From Peronospora farinosa (lineage: Eukaryota; Oomycota; Peronosporomycetes; Peronosporales; Peronosporaceae): DNA of 64,000 bases. The stretch lies in assembly GCA_947646735.1 (NCBI GenBank), contig CANTFK010000226.1, forward strand, positions 1 through 64,000, read 5' to 3'. The first letter of the stretch is position 1. Every line of letters starts with the position of its first letter. Both the position numbers and the translations under genes were made by a program. Positions 21,123-32,020 of this stretch are shown here, piece by piece. Under the pieces are notes generated by a model. The model was not told the origin of the DNA. It made no database searches and saw only the letters and a list, made by a program, of their open reading frames with translations.

Positions 21123-22406
21123 ATGACGCCTCCCGGCAGTGAGTCACAGACTCTTAGGGACCTTATTGAGGACGACCTTGACGAAGCGGTTGATTACGAA
21201 AGTGACACCGTCTTTGTGGGACCCGATGGGTCCCCTTTAGCCACCCTCACGGGTGAAGATGACACTCGTCATGCACCGAATCCGTTCCCTGAACGTGGTG
21301 CAGCAGATGCGCTAACAGCGTTACGTGACCCGCCTGACGTATCATCAACGGTAACGGTTACCAATCCACTCGACGAGCAGCAACAGCGGTCCATCGACCA
21401 AGAGGAAGGCGCCAAGCGCCGAACGAAGAACATGACGCGGCTGCAGGACCACCGACAGTACAGGTTCAAGCCACCTACGGTGGAAGAACGCCTAAAGGAA
21501 GCATCTGGGCATTCCCTTTCTGGTTGGACCATTGGGCCTGAGGCCATTTCACCTGAGGATGTTGCCACGCGCACGGTACTTCGACAACGATATCTGGAAC
21601 CCCACATCACTACACAAAGCCAATACTTGGAACGCCTTAACAGGCAAGTGCGCGGTGCGCCAGTCCCTCCCATGAAGGGTGTTCCCATCCTTCTGTTCGC
21701 GGGGGAAACCGAGGACGAAGAAGACACGGCTTTCAGCCGCTGGGCGCATTATGCGCGACGTTTAAGCAGCATGTGGGCCCTACGGGCAAGTGCCGATGTG
21801 GCAGATGTTCGACTTGAGCGGAAGATGCGTTATGGTTACGCTAAATTAAAGGCCCGGGGAAAATTGAAATCCCAACGAACGCATTATGCGCCTGCTACCC
21901 AGCAGCCCAATGTTTCGGCTACCCCTGTAGCCGCGAGTTCACGACAGCCCGAGGCCGCTAACCCGCCTACCCTCACCATTACTGGTGAGAAGCGTCAGCG
22001 CCAACAGGCAGACCCTGCGCACGACGCTCAAAAACTTCCACGGCGTACGGGCAGTCCTGCCGAAGGGGAGTCTCAAACTCCCATGAATTCCACGATTCGG
22101 GATATCCCCGCCATTTCACCAGATACTGGTTTTGACCATGGCGGCGACGCTTCTGCAGTAGACGCTCCACATGGAACTGCAGGTTCCCCTGCGCATCGAG
22201 CAAAGGAGGAGGAGGTCGGTGTATCGGAACAAGCTCATGCCGAGCTTGTTCAGGAGGTGCGGAGCCTTCGTGAGGAGAGGCAGACGATGAACTCCCGGCT
22301 TGAGTCCCTGGAAGAGAGTCGGACCCGAATGCAGGTTCAACTTGACTTGTTGGTGCAGATGCTCCGTCCCGCGACAATGCCAATGGGCCCGGCGCGAGCG
22401 CCTTAG
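21123..22406 (+). CDS. Antisense ORF of element A (aORF-A), conserved unknown protein
   Basis: An intact 427-codon ORF opposite to the element, starting 112 bases inside the 3' LTR at ATG 21123. Family not recognised. Visible: an acidic N-terminus with VDYESDTVFVGPDGSP at about 23-38; a central basic region (RRTKNMTRLQDHRQYRF); VPILLFAGETEDEEDTAFSR; a Trp/Arg helix-like stretch; GEKRQRQQ; and a C-terminal coiled coil (VQEVRSLREERQTMNSRLES onward, about 375-415). VDY-acidic-T, P-I-aliphatic followed by ETxDE, and a terminal coiled coil occur in the same order in aORF-B. The last 428 bases (21979-22406) lie opposite the integrase tail and chromodomain coding region, so both strands code there. 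Of all the element A frames this is the longest without a break from its start. CCTCATTAG at about 21059 is a weak initiator candidate. Confidence 0.65.
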   Translation: MTPPGSESQTLRDLIEDDLDEAVDYESDTVFVGPDGSPLATLTGEDDTRHAPNPFPERGAADALTALRDPPDVSSTVTVTNPLDEQQQRSIDQEEGAKRRTKNMTRLQDHRQYRFKPPTVEERLKEASGHSLSGWTIGPEAISPEDVATRTVLRQRYLEPHITTQSQYLERLNRQVRGAPVPPMKGVPILLFAGETEDEEDTAFSRWAHYARRLSSMWALRASADVADVRLERKMRYGYAKLKARGKLKSQRTHYAPATQQPNVSATPVAASSRQPEAANPPTLTITGEKRQRQQADPAHDAQKLPRRTGSPAEGESQTPMNSTIRDIPAISPDTGFDHGGDASAVDAPHGTAGSPAHRAKEEEVGVSEQAHAELVQEVRSLREERQTMNSRLESLEESRTRMQVQLDLLVQMLRPATMPMGPARAP

Positions 22407-23530
22407 CGTCTATTTGGGACGGATCCCGATAAGGTTTCAACATGGCGACATAGAACACAGGATGTGTACGCAATTTGCGCGGCAAGTTAAGCGTATACGC
22501 TGTGCCTTTCTTGGCAATGACCTTAAAGGGTCCGATAAAGCGCGGACGCAACTTCGTCTTAAAGACAGCGGATACTACATTGGTAGGTAGGTTTTTCGCA
22601 TTAAGTAATACTTGGTCCCCGACCTCATAATCATTAATACAACCTCTGCCTTTCGCATCTGCATATTCCTTTTGTTTATCTTGACTATCAGCCATTGCAT
22701 CTTGCACATGTCGTAAGACATTTAGTCGCGTTGCGAGAAACGCATTTACCTGTTTCCTAACAGTATTAGGGCTGACATCAGCAAGCCGATCGGCAACCTC
22801 TCCCCCACCAAGCCCTGAACCACTCGGTGGTAGCGTTAACGGAACGCGTGGGTGTGTGAGACCATTGACATAGAACGGAGTGTAGCCGGTGGAGGCGTGC
22901 ACGGAGTTATTGAGTGCAAACTCAACTACAGGGAGCATAGAGCTCCATCGCTTAGGTGTTTCAGCACAAACGCTGCGTAGGATATCTTCAACAACGCGAT
23001 TTACGCGTTCAGTTTGACCATCGGTCTGCGGATGATCCGCCGTGGACATGTCCAAACGGGTGCCCAGCACCTGGAAGACGGACTTCCAAAATTTACTCGT
23101 AAAACGCGGATCACGATCAGAAACAATTGCCACTGGCAAGCCATGTTGGCGAAACACCCGATCGATAAACAGCTCCGCTGTACCCATACCATCGATCGAA
23201 TCTGGCACAGCCGCTAAGTGAGCCATCTTGCTCAAACGGTCAACAAAGACCACAATACCTGTATTGCCATGCGAATCTTTCGGTAGGCCAAATACAAAGT
23301 CCATACTAATGGAATCCCAGCACCCAGTGGGAATAGGCAAACTAGCCAGCGGCGCTGCCGAATGGGGCGAGGGTTTCACCCGTTGACACGTTTCACACGT
23401 GCGCACATATGTACTCAACCCATTTGTATAATTTGGGCCACCAATAACTTTGGCATACTGCCCCATAGGTCTTTTCGCGACCCAAATGACCACCGATGGC
23501 GGTGTCATGTACCTCATAGAGGATACGATA
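21979..23530 (-). pseudogene. Integrase and chromodomain of element A
   Basis: A 512-codon minus-strand frame. The zinc-binding His half (GGHLGREKT in the alternative frame at about 23480) and the Cys half (RTCETCQRV, about 23390) are split by two compensating small indels. The core is intact: FVDRLSKMAHLAAV, IVSDRDPRFTS, and HPQTDGQTE with the DDE residues present. Then ALNNSVHASTGYTPFYVNG, the GPF/Y segment RPRFIGPFKVIAKKGTAY, PVFYVAMLKPY, a Ser/Pro-rich spacer, and a chromodomain at the end (FHVERLLQKRRRHGQNQYLV then KWRGYPESWNSWE). The chromodomain would steer integration to modified histones. Its coding region overlaps aORF-A on the other strand. Confidence 0.9.
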
Positions 23531-25304
23531 CTCTCAGATCCTCGTCATGAGGAACTACAATACGCGGAGGATCCGCCACATCTGTACGATAGTACAACAG
23601 CCCCTCATCGATAGAATATCGATGGAGGCCCGCACGTAATCGTGCCGACAATTTAATGTCCGAGTCTTTAAACTCCTCACTGCCAAGAGCATGTAGCAAC
23701 GCAATACAGTGATCATCTTTAGCATACGCAGATCGAATGAGATCACTGATAGAAGACGACAACGTCGTAACATGAGCAAGCTCATAGTCAGGTCTGCGTG
23801 ACAACGCATCAGCCAAAGCATTTTGCTTGCCCGGCTTATATTTCACCTCAAAATTATATTCGGCAAAGAATGACAGCCATCTGGCCATTCTCTGCGAGAG
23901 ATGCGGCGAATGAGTCGCAGTGCGTAACGACGAATGATCGGTATAGATCACAAAAGGCTTTGAGCCCAGCAGATGAACTCTGAATTTGACCAGGGCATAC
24001 TTCATCGCAAGTAGCTCTTTGTCATGAACTGGATAGTTCTTTTCTGCAGCTTTCAGCTGGCGAGATTCAAAAGCGATTACACGCTCACGGCCTTCATCAT
24101 CTGATTGTAACAGAGCACTGCCAATGGCAAAGTCCGATGCGTCACAGACGACGCTAAACGGTCGGTCAGGGTCTGGCAAAGCCAAAATAGGAGCATGTAG
24201 AAGGCTCGCCTTCACCGCTTGAAAAGCATCTTCGTGTTGAGCATGCCAACACCATTCCACATCCTTTTTAAGGAGATTGGATAACGGCCGAGCCATATCA
24301 GCGTAATTTTCGCTATACTTGTGTAAGTAATTGGCAAGGCCAAGCCATTTACGCAAGTCCTTCTGAGATTGTGGAACAGGCCAATCGACTATGGCTTTGA
24401 CTTTGGCGGGATCCGCTCGTAGTCCTCGCTTTCCAATGAAGCACCCTAGAAAGGGAATCTCTTCGGCTCCGAAGATGCACTTAGAGGCATTAGCATATAA
24501 TTTATTAGTGCGCATGCACTCGAGCACTGCTCGTAAATGAACAATATGGTTCTCAATATCTGACCGCCCATGTTCAGCTCGGCTATGGACAAAAATGTCA
24601 TCAAAATACGTCTGTGCATAACTTCGATGGGGTCGAAACAATTGCGTCACCAAACGGTTAAACGTAGCCGGAGCATTAGATAGCCCTTGGGGCATCACTA
24701 ACCACTCCCAGAGCATACCGCTCGGAGTACTAACAGCAGTAAGCGGAATATCACTAGCTCGCATGAGCAATTGGTAATAACCATCGACTAAGTCGAGCGC
24801 ACTGTACATGGTACAACCGACCATATTGTTCTGAAGAACATCCTTTCTAGGTATTGGCGTCTGTGCAGGTATAGTGGCCGCATTGAGCTTATTATAAGCA
24901 TGAACAATACGCCATTTACCATTTGGTTTCTTAACACAGAAAGTGGGTGTCGAGTGTGGAGATTCGCTCTCGCGCACCATGCCCGCCGCGTGCTTTGCAC
25001 GAAAGAACTCGTCAATGACGTCACACTGTTCTTTGGGTAAAGGCCACTGCCGTGTTACACAGTATTTGGTTCCGGGAACCAAGTCAATTTCATGACGTAC
25101 GCCCCTATCAGGTGGTAGAACCGACGGTGGATCGTGACACACCACGTCCTGGAATTCTTTTACCAAAGGATAGTAGGGATCTGAAGGGTCCTTTAGAATA
25201 GATGCCCCACTACGTGCACTTAGTGCCGCTTTGGTATCTTCAAGGACTGTCTCATCGACAAGCGAGGATGAGTTCAGCTCGAGGTTAGGTCGAATGACCA
25301 CCAT
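23514..25304 (-). CDS. Reverse transcriptase and RNase H of element A
   Basis: An uninterrupted 596-codon frame. [61 protein letters not shown] (first Asp), [19 protein letters not shown], and [14 protein letters not shown] with the paired Asp near 24590. It ends with [20 protein letters not shown]. RNase [63 protein letters not shown]. All catalytic acids are visible. It would copy the RNA into cDNA inside the virus-like particle and remove the RNA. It is joined to protease upstream by a one-base insertion near 25295 and to integrase by another near 23520, so the polyprotein is broken although this segment is open. Confidence 0.93.
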   Translation of the reverse strand: MVVIRPNLELNSSSLVDETVLEDTKAALSARSGASILKDPSDPYYPLVKEFQDVVCHDPPSVLPPDRGVRHEIDLVPGTKYCVTRQWPLPKEQCDVIDEFFRAKHAAGMVRESESPHSTPTFCVKKPNGKWRIVHAYNKLNAATIPAQTPIPRKDVLQNNMVGCTMYSALDLVDGYYQLLMRASDIPLTAVSTPSGMLWEWLVMPQGLSNAPATFNRLVTQLFRPHRSYAQTYFDDIFVHSRAEHGRSDIENHIVHLRAVLECMRTNKLYANASKCIFGAEEIPFLGCFIGKRGLRADPAKVKAIVDWPVPQSQKDLRKWLGLANYLHKYSENYADMARPLSNLLKKDVEWCWHAQHEDAFQAVKASLLHAPILALPDPDRPFSVVCDASDFAIGSALLQSDDEGRERVIAFESRQLKAAEKNYPVHDKELLAMKYALVKFRVHLLGSKPFVIYTDHSSLRTATHSPHLSQRMARWLSFFAEYNFEVKYKPGKQNALADALSRRPDYELAHVTTLSSSISDLIRSAYAKDDHCIALLHALGSEEFKDSDIKLSARLRAGLHRYSIDEGLLYYRTDVADPPRIVVPHDEDLRVSYPL

Positions 25305-26770
25305 ATCGGATCAGAGCACCTGCCTTCAAGGCCTGATGAAATTCATCCACAGACATTTCGCCTAGCTCTAAAAGAGCATTTAATGATGGGAGGGCCTCAA
25401 GGTCAACCTCACCATCTACATCACCTGTCACTCCGTTGACCAGGGTGTACAACTGGTCATTGACATTACTATGCGATAAAACAGACGCTTTGCGTCTCGC
25501 AGCCGCCATCTGGCGACGCTGCCGTCTCCTTGACGAGACCGTACTCTTCAAAGTACTTGGGATGTTATCATCCCCAAGGTCAACAGACCCCTTGTCGTTT
25601 ACCTGCCCTATGTAAGGGCCGATGTCATTACCGACACCCAATGGGTCACTAGTACCAGTGACTAACTTCACTCGCTCTATACGAGAGCCGATGTCATAAC
25701 CGACACCCAGTGGGTCACTAGTACCAGTGACTTCACTAACAAGGTCATTGACCTTCACTCGCTCTATACGAGAGCCGATGTCATTACCGACATCCAGTGG
25801 GTCACTAGTACCAGTGACTTCACTAACAAGGTCATTGACCTTCACTCGCTCTATACGAGAGCCGATGTCATTACCGACATCCAGTGAATCGCATTTCCAG
25901 CCAATATCACTAACAAGGTCATCGACCTTAACTTGCTCTATACGAGAGCCGATGTCATTATCGACATCCAGTGAATCGCATTTACAGCCAATATCACTAA
26001 CAAGGTCATTGACCTTAACTTGCTCTATACGAGAGCCGATGTCATTACCGACATCCAGTAAATCGCATTTACAGCCAATATTACTATAAGTATCACTTAA
26101 CGGAGTACGTGCCGTTCCACTAAGTGTCATTGAGCTCTGCTCGACACTATTATTGTTGACATCGGAGTTTATCAACTCAGACACTCCAATGTCCAGCACA
26201 TTAACTGAATCAGTTAATGGCTCGCGCCAATAGCACTTTTGTTTTCTAGCGAAGGTGGGTTCATGACTCTCCAAAGCTTCGCTAGGAACATCGCGCGTTG
26301 CGCCTAAAGTTTTGGATCTCCAATCGATCCACGGCTCATGGCGTTCCAGCCAGGCCATACCGAGAATGAGATCATATCTCGAGTCCAAATCTAGGACAAG
26401 ACAGCGTTCAACGCTATTGAAATCTAAAAATTTCACACCTAAGTTCAACGGAACTTTAGGAACGGTGACACGTACACCAGTCGCGAGACGTACGGTTATA
26501 CTGTCACCCTCTTGCGCTTCCAGCGCCTCAGCATACAGCTGACTCCCCTCAAGGGAGCGACGTCGGACATAATTCCCTGACGCCCCTGAGTCAATTAAAA
26601 TTGACCATGGTTTCTCAAAACCCTTAACGGTTGCCGACACAACCAACAAGCCTGGCTTGTAATTTTGTTCTATGGGAGCATCCACAGAACCACCTGGGAC
26701 TAAGCTCTGTTTACCTTTACCTCCTAAAGATTCAACAGAACTTAGTTCTTTCCCAGTAGGGCGCCCCGCG
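25285..26770 (-). CDS. Aspartic protease and repeat linker of element A
   Basis: Open from the gag-pol hairpin: [20 protein letters not shown], then the retropepsin core [20 protein letters not shown] and [20 protein letters not shown]. It cuts the gag-pol polyprotein. A long linker follows with six tandem copies of about 29 residues, then a Lys/Arg-rich patch ([18 protein letters not shown]) and an acidic end. The frame is -1 relative to gag. The likely translation route is frameshifting upstream of the hairpin at 26751-26780, so no own start codon is needed. It ends at a TAA created by a one-base insertion shortly before RT. Confidence 0.85.
25615..26095 (-). repeat. Coding 87-bp tandem repeat in the element A linker
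   Basis: Five to six copies with an 87-base period (29 residues). Repeats contain [16 protein letters not shown] with either [13 protein letters not shown] or [13 protein letters not shown], so two subtypes alternate by block. The frame is kept except for a partial copy at the 3' side. The period and in-frame length suggest selection for coding while the array expanded. Confidence 0.9.
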
Positions 26771-26793
26771 CCTACTGGGAGTCGACATTTTCC
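26751..26793 (-). promoter_or_regulatory. Putative gag-pol -1 frameshift signal of element A
   Basis: Perfect 10-bp arms TCCCAGTAGG (26751-26760) and CCTACTGGGA (26771-26780) enclose a 10-base GC-rich loop. The gag stop TAG (26772-26774) sits in the stem, and six bases upstream in element sense is GGAAAAT. Pol is open in the -1 frame across the hairpin (PVGAGRPTG). Family E has the same hairpin, with a canonical heptamer. The heptamer here is not canonical, so the exact shift site is uncertain. Confidence 0.55.
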
Positions 26794-27774
26794 CCTGCGG
26801 TGCTTGCCTTTTGGCTAGGAGCAGGGCTTCGGCTTTGCCGATTTGAACGTTGCTTTCGCAACGGACAGTTAGGGCGGAGATGCCTAGTGCTTCCGCACAT
26901 GTAACATCTACGGATGCTACCTTGCTGCTCAGCAGCTTGAAGCTCAGCTTCTTCAGCATGGCTGAGGTCCATGGGTTCCGCCCTATTAGAGATATTTGAT
27001 TGATACCAGGGCAGACCATATCGAGCAGATTTAAAATTGAATTCAGCGTTAAATGCTACGCTTACTGCCTCCTCAAAAGTTGAAGGCTGGACACGGAAAA
27101 CTTCCGTCCTGGCGACCCCAGTGCGAAGTCCCTCCATAAAAATGGTTACTCGGACTTCCTCTGCCAGTGGGTCCTGCTGCATAGCAGCAATGAGAGTTCT
27201 CAACTCTTGGACATAGTCCGACAATTCCTTCTTAACCTGTCGGGTAGCTAGGAAGCGTGAGCGCACACGATAAGCCTGATTAGGCGGTGCAAACACCCAA
27301 GTTAATTGCTTTTTAAGCATTTCCCATGTGGGAAATGCAGCATTTACAGAGACACCGCTCGTTAGAGCCCACTCTCTAGCTCTTCCACCGAGCTTAGAAA
27401 TGGCCAAGCCAACTCGTTGCTTATCGGATACAAGCATGGCGGCATCCATTGCCATTTCAACTTCTCGGATCCAGAGGAGAAGATTCTCTCCCTCCTTCCC
27501 CTCGAAGGTCTTTACATTTAAAACAAGTGGACGAGCCTTTTGGCTCTGCATCGGGCACAGGTACCGGAATGTACTGTGTAGGCGCAGCTGACGCTGCCTT
27601 GTCATGGACCTGCCCGAGGAGCGTTGCCTCATAACGCATAAAGGCCTCAAGACGAGCATTTAGAACCTCGGGGCCTTGGGCCAAAAGGGCCTCGATTTGA
27701 TCGGGCCCGACGAACGCCGATAGTTTATCTAAGGCGAGTCGCTGTGCCTAAGAGAGGTGATTTTGATTCTCCAT
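26772..27774 (-). pseudogene. Gag of element A
   Basis: ATG at 27774. The frame has an early stop (TAG near 27750) and one frameshift near 27530, so it is recently broken. N-terminal part: LSAFVGPDQIEALLAQGPEV. The capsid-like Retrotrans_gag region follows: [75 protein letters not shown]. Then the zinc knuckle [14 protein letters not shown] (CX2CX4HX4C) and a basic tail. It forms the particle and binds genomic RNA. It ends at the TAG inside the frameshift hairpin. Confidence 0.88.
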
Positions 27775-27817
27775 TCTCACAGAGGGTCAGTCTTTAAGGA
27801 CTCAGGTGTAGGATTGA

Positions 27818-27832
27818 CTACTAGTGCTACCA
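27818..27832 (-). promoter_or_regulatory. Primer-binding site of element A
   Basis: TGGTAGCACTAGTAG in element sense, two bases inside the 5' LTR. TGGTAGC is complementary to a tRNA ending GCUACCA, as many initiator-methionine tRNAs do. Family B has the identical 15 bases, and A2 and E have TGATAGCAC. Confidence 0.65.
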
Positions 27833-27834
27833 AG

Positions 27835-28479
27835 TGTAGCGGAGCTACACATCTCTTTAGCCAGAGGAAGACTTTTCGGCTGGAAGCCTCTTAGTTCTAG
27901 AGAACTAGATAGAGTGAAGGCTAAAAGCCACTTAGTTCTGAGGAACTAATTAAACGACTTAGAAGTCACCCTGTTCTAAGGAAGGAAAGAGACTTTTAGT
28001 CAATACAAGCAATATGCTTAAGGTTCAGAGAACCTTAACGCACAGAGTGCGAGGAACAAGCTAGAAGCTTAAAGGTTCAGAGAACCAACGCACGAAGTGT
28101 ACAAGAGACCAAGTCAGAGACGACTTGCGATCTTAAACTCAAAAGGAGAACTGATTTTATTTATGCTTTAAGATTTTATGAATAGTCCTACTTTAAGTAC
28201 ACTACACTAGATTAATTACTATTATAGTAATTATTATATGCAGACTTTGCTATTGGACGACGTATCGTCAAAACATCTGTGTATGATGTACTTAATACAG
28301 CGTTAGTGATTTATCGAATCCCAATCGATAAGATACGGTATTACCGAATACCGTATTATAACGCTCATACTTAATACCTCTCTAACGAGAAGTATAATAA
28401 TGCATTATATGCAATAGAAAGGAGAGTTCAAGCGTAAACTCTCGGAAAGACGTTACAACCGTCGTGTAACCCCGTTACA
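27835..28479 (-). repeat. Family A LTR (5' LTR)
   Basis: TGTAGCGGAGCTACAC to CCCCGTTACA, 645 bases, aligned end to end with 20370-21010 with scattered substitutions and small indels. It lies next to the primer-binding site and gag, so it is the 5' LTR of the minus-strand element. Confidence 0.92.
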
Positions 28480-29465
28480 CCAGGCGTCCCCGAGGACACC
28501 AAAAATTCTAGCGACTGCTTCTTTAACACACTTCAGTTGGTTGGGCTCTTACAATCAGCAGACTGCATACCGCACGATATCCGGATGCGAATCTTACAAA
28601 GTGTTAATCGTGCTTGGCCAATCATGACGCGGCGGGAATCGCTTGGCCAAATAATGATTATTTTTCGAATACTGCACGTTTATTCCTTTCCAATGACAAC
28701 CAGTTATCGCAGACAATTCGTGGGGTAAATTGACATCATAGGACTTGCGGCAACGTTCCTCCGTTGGAACATATACGTGCTTAAATTCGCGGATACGGCG
28801 CCAAACGCTGGAGTTGCCGGCAGTTTGGGCAAGGAGTATCCATCATAGCGAAATAAATCGCACTGTTTAACGAGAGACCGTTGAACATTTGAGTTTACCT
28901 TAATGCCATAAGGTCGTACACCATCCACCTTTAAGCTGCTTCCATTTTCCTTTGGTATAGGGGTCGGAATTACTAGGCTCTCGTCCCTTGACCAAATATA
29001 TAAAAAGAAATTTAATCACGACGACATCATGGACGGAAAACTGTATCAGCTGGATACACAGATGAGTAAATGCACCCTACTTTCCGAATTGAGGACCTAT
29101 CCCGTTTCGGAATGAATCAAAGCAGCTATTGCTACTAGAGAGAAATGCGGCCAACGCTTTAAATTACCACTCATATTAACAATTCCGACGCTTCTCTCGC
29201 TTAAAACAAAAACGATACGCCGTCTCCCAAAATATGTGCCGCGGAAAAGCACATGAGTAAGCGTTTCTTAAAACCGCTACTGAGCGCACTCAGGACGAAC
29301 GGATTGGCCTTGAACAAATTAACATCGGCGTTATGCTAAAAAATAAAGCCAGAAAATTCGCTTTTGTTCGGTATCTTACCTTAAATAATAAACCCATGGC
29401 GACATCGATCAGCATTAGGACGTCAAATGGCCGACGACGGCTAGCGTCTTGTGTCTATTGGTGAA
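28480..29465. other. No recognisable gene
   Basis: Only short frames on both strands without motifs. The minus-strand frame at 28704-28928 (PKLPATPAFGAVSANLSTY) looks protein-like, but I cannot place it. Confidence 0.4.
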
Positions 29466-29469
29466 AAGT

Positions 29470-30456
29470 GGGACTGCTATCTGGGTGGCGGTGGGCTTTA
29501 GCGGGTGCCAATTTAAAGTCCTCATCTTCGAGCGTACGCGGTTGCGTAGATGTCGGAGCTTCCAATTCACGCAGCCAAAACTGCTACGCACCTGGGAAGG
29601 ACCAGGTGGCTATCTTCCTCGATTATCAGCCGCGTAGCACCGTGGTGCAGTGCCCCACGATCCCCTACCAACAATGCCGTGTACTCAGCAGTATTTTTGT
29701 TTTTGGTGCCGAAAGGAAGGATTTGGGAGCATGTTTACACTACAGCACCGCTTGGATCAAACAACGCCGCGCCGGTGCCTTTAGGCCCGATGTTTTGGAG
29801 GCAAGCACCATCAAAGAGCAGCGTCTAGAGCTTTACTACGGGAGGATCTAGGTCTTCCACCACCACCACTGCAGGCAGAGTGATCGAGGTGGACATTCTT
29901 GTGAGTGGTGCTGGGCTCGGTGAGATAGAAAAAAGCGATGACTTGATCGCCCACCGTCTGGGTACGACGAGGGCATGGCGGAGCAGGCGCAGGTATTTTT
30001 CCGGTGATAAGGTGAGCAACGGCTGCCACTCCGATCGAGCGGTGGCATGGCCACCACCGCGTCGCACGAGTGCCAGACACAGAAGATGTCAGTGGTCTTT
30101 GCATTACAAGAGAAGTCGCCGTTGTTTCACCCTTTCCCTTTCACCGACTAAGTAGAGTCAGCGGCGCCCAGAACGCGACGGCTGGAGTCCCAGCGAGTTG
30201 GGCGGGCATCCGCGTCACCCATCTGGACGTCCTGAGTGAACTTGTCCAGGATTTCGACGTCGATGTCTTTCATCAGCACGTTCATATCCACGACGATCCG
30301 TGGGTCATCTTGGTCGTTAAAACGGCGTCGCTTTCCACCCACACGAACTTCAGGGGAGAGCACCGCACGAGGGGGAAATATGCAGGTGCCCCGGAACCAT
30401 CGTGGCTGGCACGACGCTCTGTGTGCAACGGGGTGTACCGTTACACAACAATCCAT
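29470..30456 (-). pseudogene. RNase H fragment of a retroelement
   Basis: From about 29835 leftwards the minus strand reads as a type 1 RNase H: LLDGACLQNIGPKGTGAALF (normally FDGxxxxNPGP), then DPSGAVV, a stop, TCSQILPFGTKNKNTAEYTA (catalytic Glu in AEYTALL) and ATRLIIEEDSHLV (catalytic Asp). Upstream, 30456-30148 is an open frame (RVGGKRRRFNDQDDPRIVVD, MKDIDVEILDKFTQDVQMGD) that may be the preceding part of the same polyprotein. It carries a stop and frame breaks. No RT or integrase is seen nearby, so the parent element type is unknown. Confidence 0.55.
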
Positions 30457-30680
30457 AGTTAATCCATATTACATAATCAGTAATACGCGTACCCGAGATA
30501 GCAGGTGTAGCCATTCGTATCTCTATACGCAGGTAAATGAGACTCAATCTCATTATCAGCCAATAGGGATAGAAATTAGTAGTCGAGTGGTTCCCATGCT
30601 TTCACAGACCACTCTTACTTAGTATAAATACACATTAAAAAAAATTATAGTTAGAGGAAACTTAAGCGCTATTCATCGCG

Positions 30681-30984
30681 TGTAATGGGGCAACCTATAA
30701 CATAAGAAGTTTTAGAAATAACATTTATTTAAATAAGTAGTACCCGATAAGCGAATACTGTGCATCATTATATTATTGGTTAATTATCGGGGTGTCAGAG
30801 CCAATAATTAGCCAATAATAAATTGACTACCATTTGAGTGATTCCCATGAGCTAGGGAACATATTCGCACTTACTGCGAATTAAAACACAACAAAAATAA
30901 AACAGAGTTATATTTACGAGTTATAAGAGCGCTTCTTCAACGCCCTTTTAGTGTAAGACGGTAATTGGTCCTTATCCCGTCACA
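30681..30984 (+). repeat. Family E LTR, left copy
   Basis: It begins TGTAATGGGGCAACC and ends CCGTCACA, directly before a primer-binding site. Bases 30783-30984 are essentially identical to the inverted copy at 42853-43054. Bases 30681-30782 match the outer end there only loosely. The third family E LTR (37317-37521) begins the same way but lacks an internal block of about 100 bases. Confidence 0.75.
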
Positions 30985-30986
30985 CC

Positions 30987-31005
30987 TGATAGCACTTCGT
31001 AGTCC
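30987..31005 (+). promoter_or_regulatory. Primer-binding site of element E, left copy
   Basis: TGATAGCACTTCGTAGTCC two bases after the LTR. It resembles TGGTAGCACTAGTAGTC of families A and B with a G to A change at position 3. Confidence 0.5.
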
Positions 31006-31119
31006 TTACAATGACCATATATGAGATGAACATGGACGAGTCTTCCGTGGCTCCAGTGATCTTGCTGGAGCATTATGACTTCCCCATCTCACTACGGTGG
31101 ATTAATAGGCACTACACGG

Positions 31120-32020
31120 CGTCGCGGCGGTGTCTGGTGAAACTATCGTGACGTCGATGCTGAGCACAACGACGTCCGATGATCAGCGTGCCGCTATTCA
31201 AGACTTTATGGTGCACGAGCTCGCCGAAGCGAATCGGCGAGTATTGACTCCCTCGCGCACTTTGCACCATGACGCTATCAAGATGAAGACGTCAACATAC
31301 TCCGGTGATGGTCCGGATCGTCTCCCCTTTAATCGCTGGTTTCGCGAGGTGGATATTGCGATAGCGTCAAGATTAATATGACGCTCCGACGGCTAAGGTC
31401 AATTTTCTGCTGTCTCGTCTTGCTGGCAAAGCCAAGGAATGGGTTCTCGGATGCTCGTCGTAGACGAGTCGGCGTTCCCCACGCTGGACGATATCCAGCG
31501 TGACTTACGACTGGCTTTAAAGCCTCCTCAAGATGAATCTTGCTTGCGTGCAGATTTCTTCTCACTCAGACAGGGCAAGCTGTTGATGCGTGATTACGTG
31601 CATCACCACGCAGCCAATTGACATAGCTTTACAAGTCCATGTCTTTATTTTTGGTATGCAGAAGGGCATGACGCGTTAATGTCTCACACGTGCTGAGCCA
31701 AAGTCCCTCGAGGAGGCATTTGCCCTCACGCTTTGTGAAGATTACACTGTCGAGTCGTCGTACCTGCATGCAGCGTCAAACATCCCCGGGCGTCTGGTCC
31801 AATGCCAATGAAAATTGACGCAATCGAATCCTTTCGTGGTCGCGGCAAGTCATTAGGCCGCGATATTTGAAATCATAACACGATAAAGTGTTTTCGCTGC
31901 AGCAGGAAATGCCATCGCGCGGCTGTCTGTTGAGCACCTGCGCCTTTGACTATGAGCACAGCTGCCTCACGAGGAGACGCTGTGTCGTCGGTGGTCCGAA
32001 AAAAGGAGCTGTTCCAGTAG
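31120..32020 (+). pseudogene. Gag of element E, left copy
   Basis: Fragments in several frames: a region from about 31130 ([20 protein letters not shown], then [20 protein letters not shown] and [13 protein letters not shown]), then VNFLLSRLAGKAKEWVLG, IFGMQKGMT and EPKSLEEAFALTLCEDYTVE. The zinc knuckle is CFRCSRKCHRAAVC (CX2CX4HX4C, about 31888-31930), followed by a TGA. The last part ends SVVRKKELFQ at TAG 32018. Several stops and shifts are shared with the inverted copy, so decay preceded the duplication or conversion. Confidence 0.75.

Larger units (their letters stand above)
20370..28479 (-). mobile_element. Element A: near-complete gypsy retrotransposon with chromodomain and antisense ORF
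   Basis: 8.1 kb between LTRs of 641 (20370-21010) and 645 (27835-28479) bases, about 97% alike by eye. Element sense is minus. Order: 5' LTR, primer-binding site, gag, frameshift hairpin, protease, repeat linker, RT/RNase H, integrase with chromodomain, antisense ORF on the + strand, polypurine tract, 3' LTR. Gag and pol carry a few frameshifts and one stop, so this copy looks recently dead. No 5-bp target duplication is visible, which suggests recombination with another copy or a rearranged flank. Confidence 0.93.
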
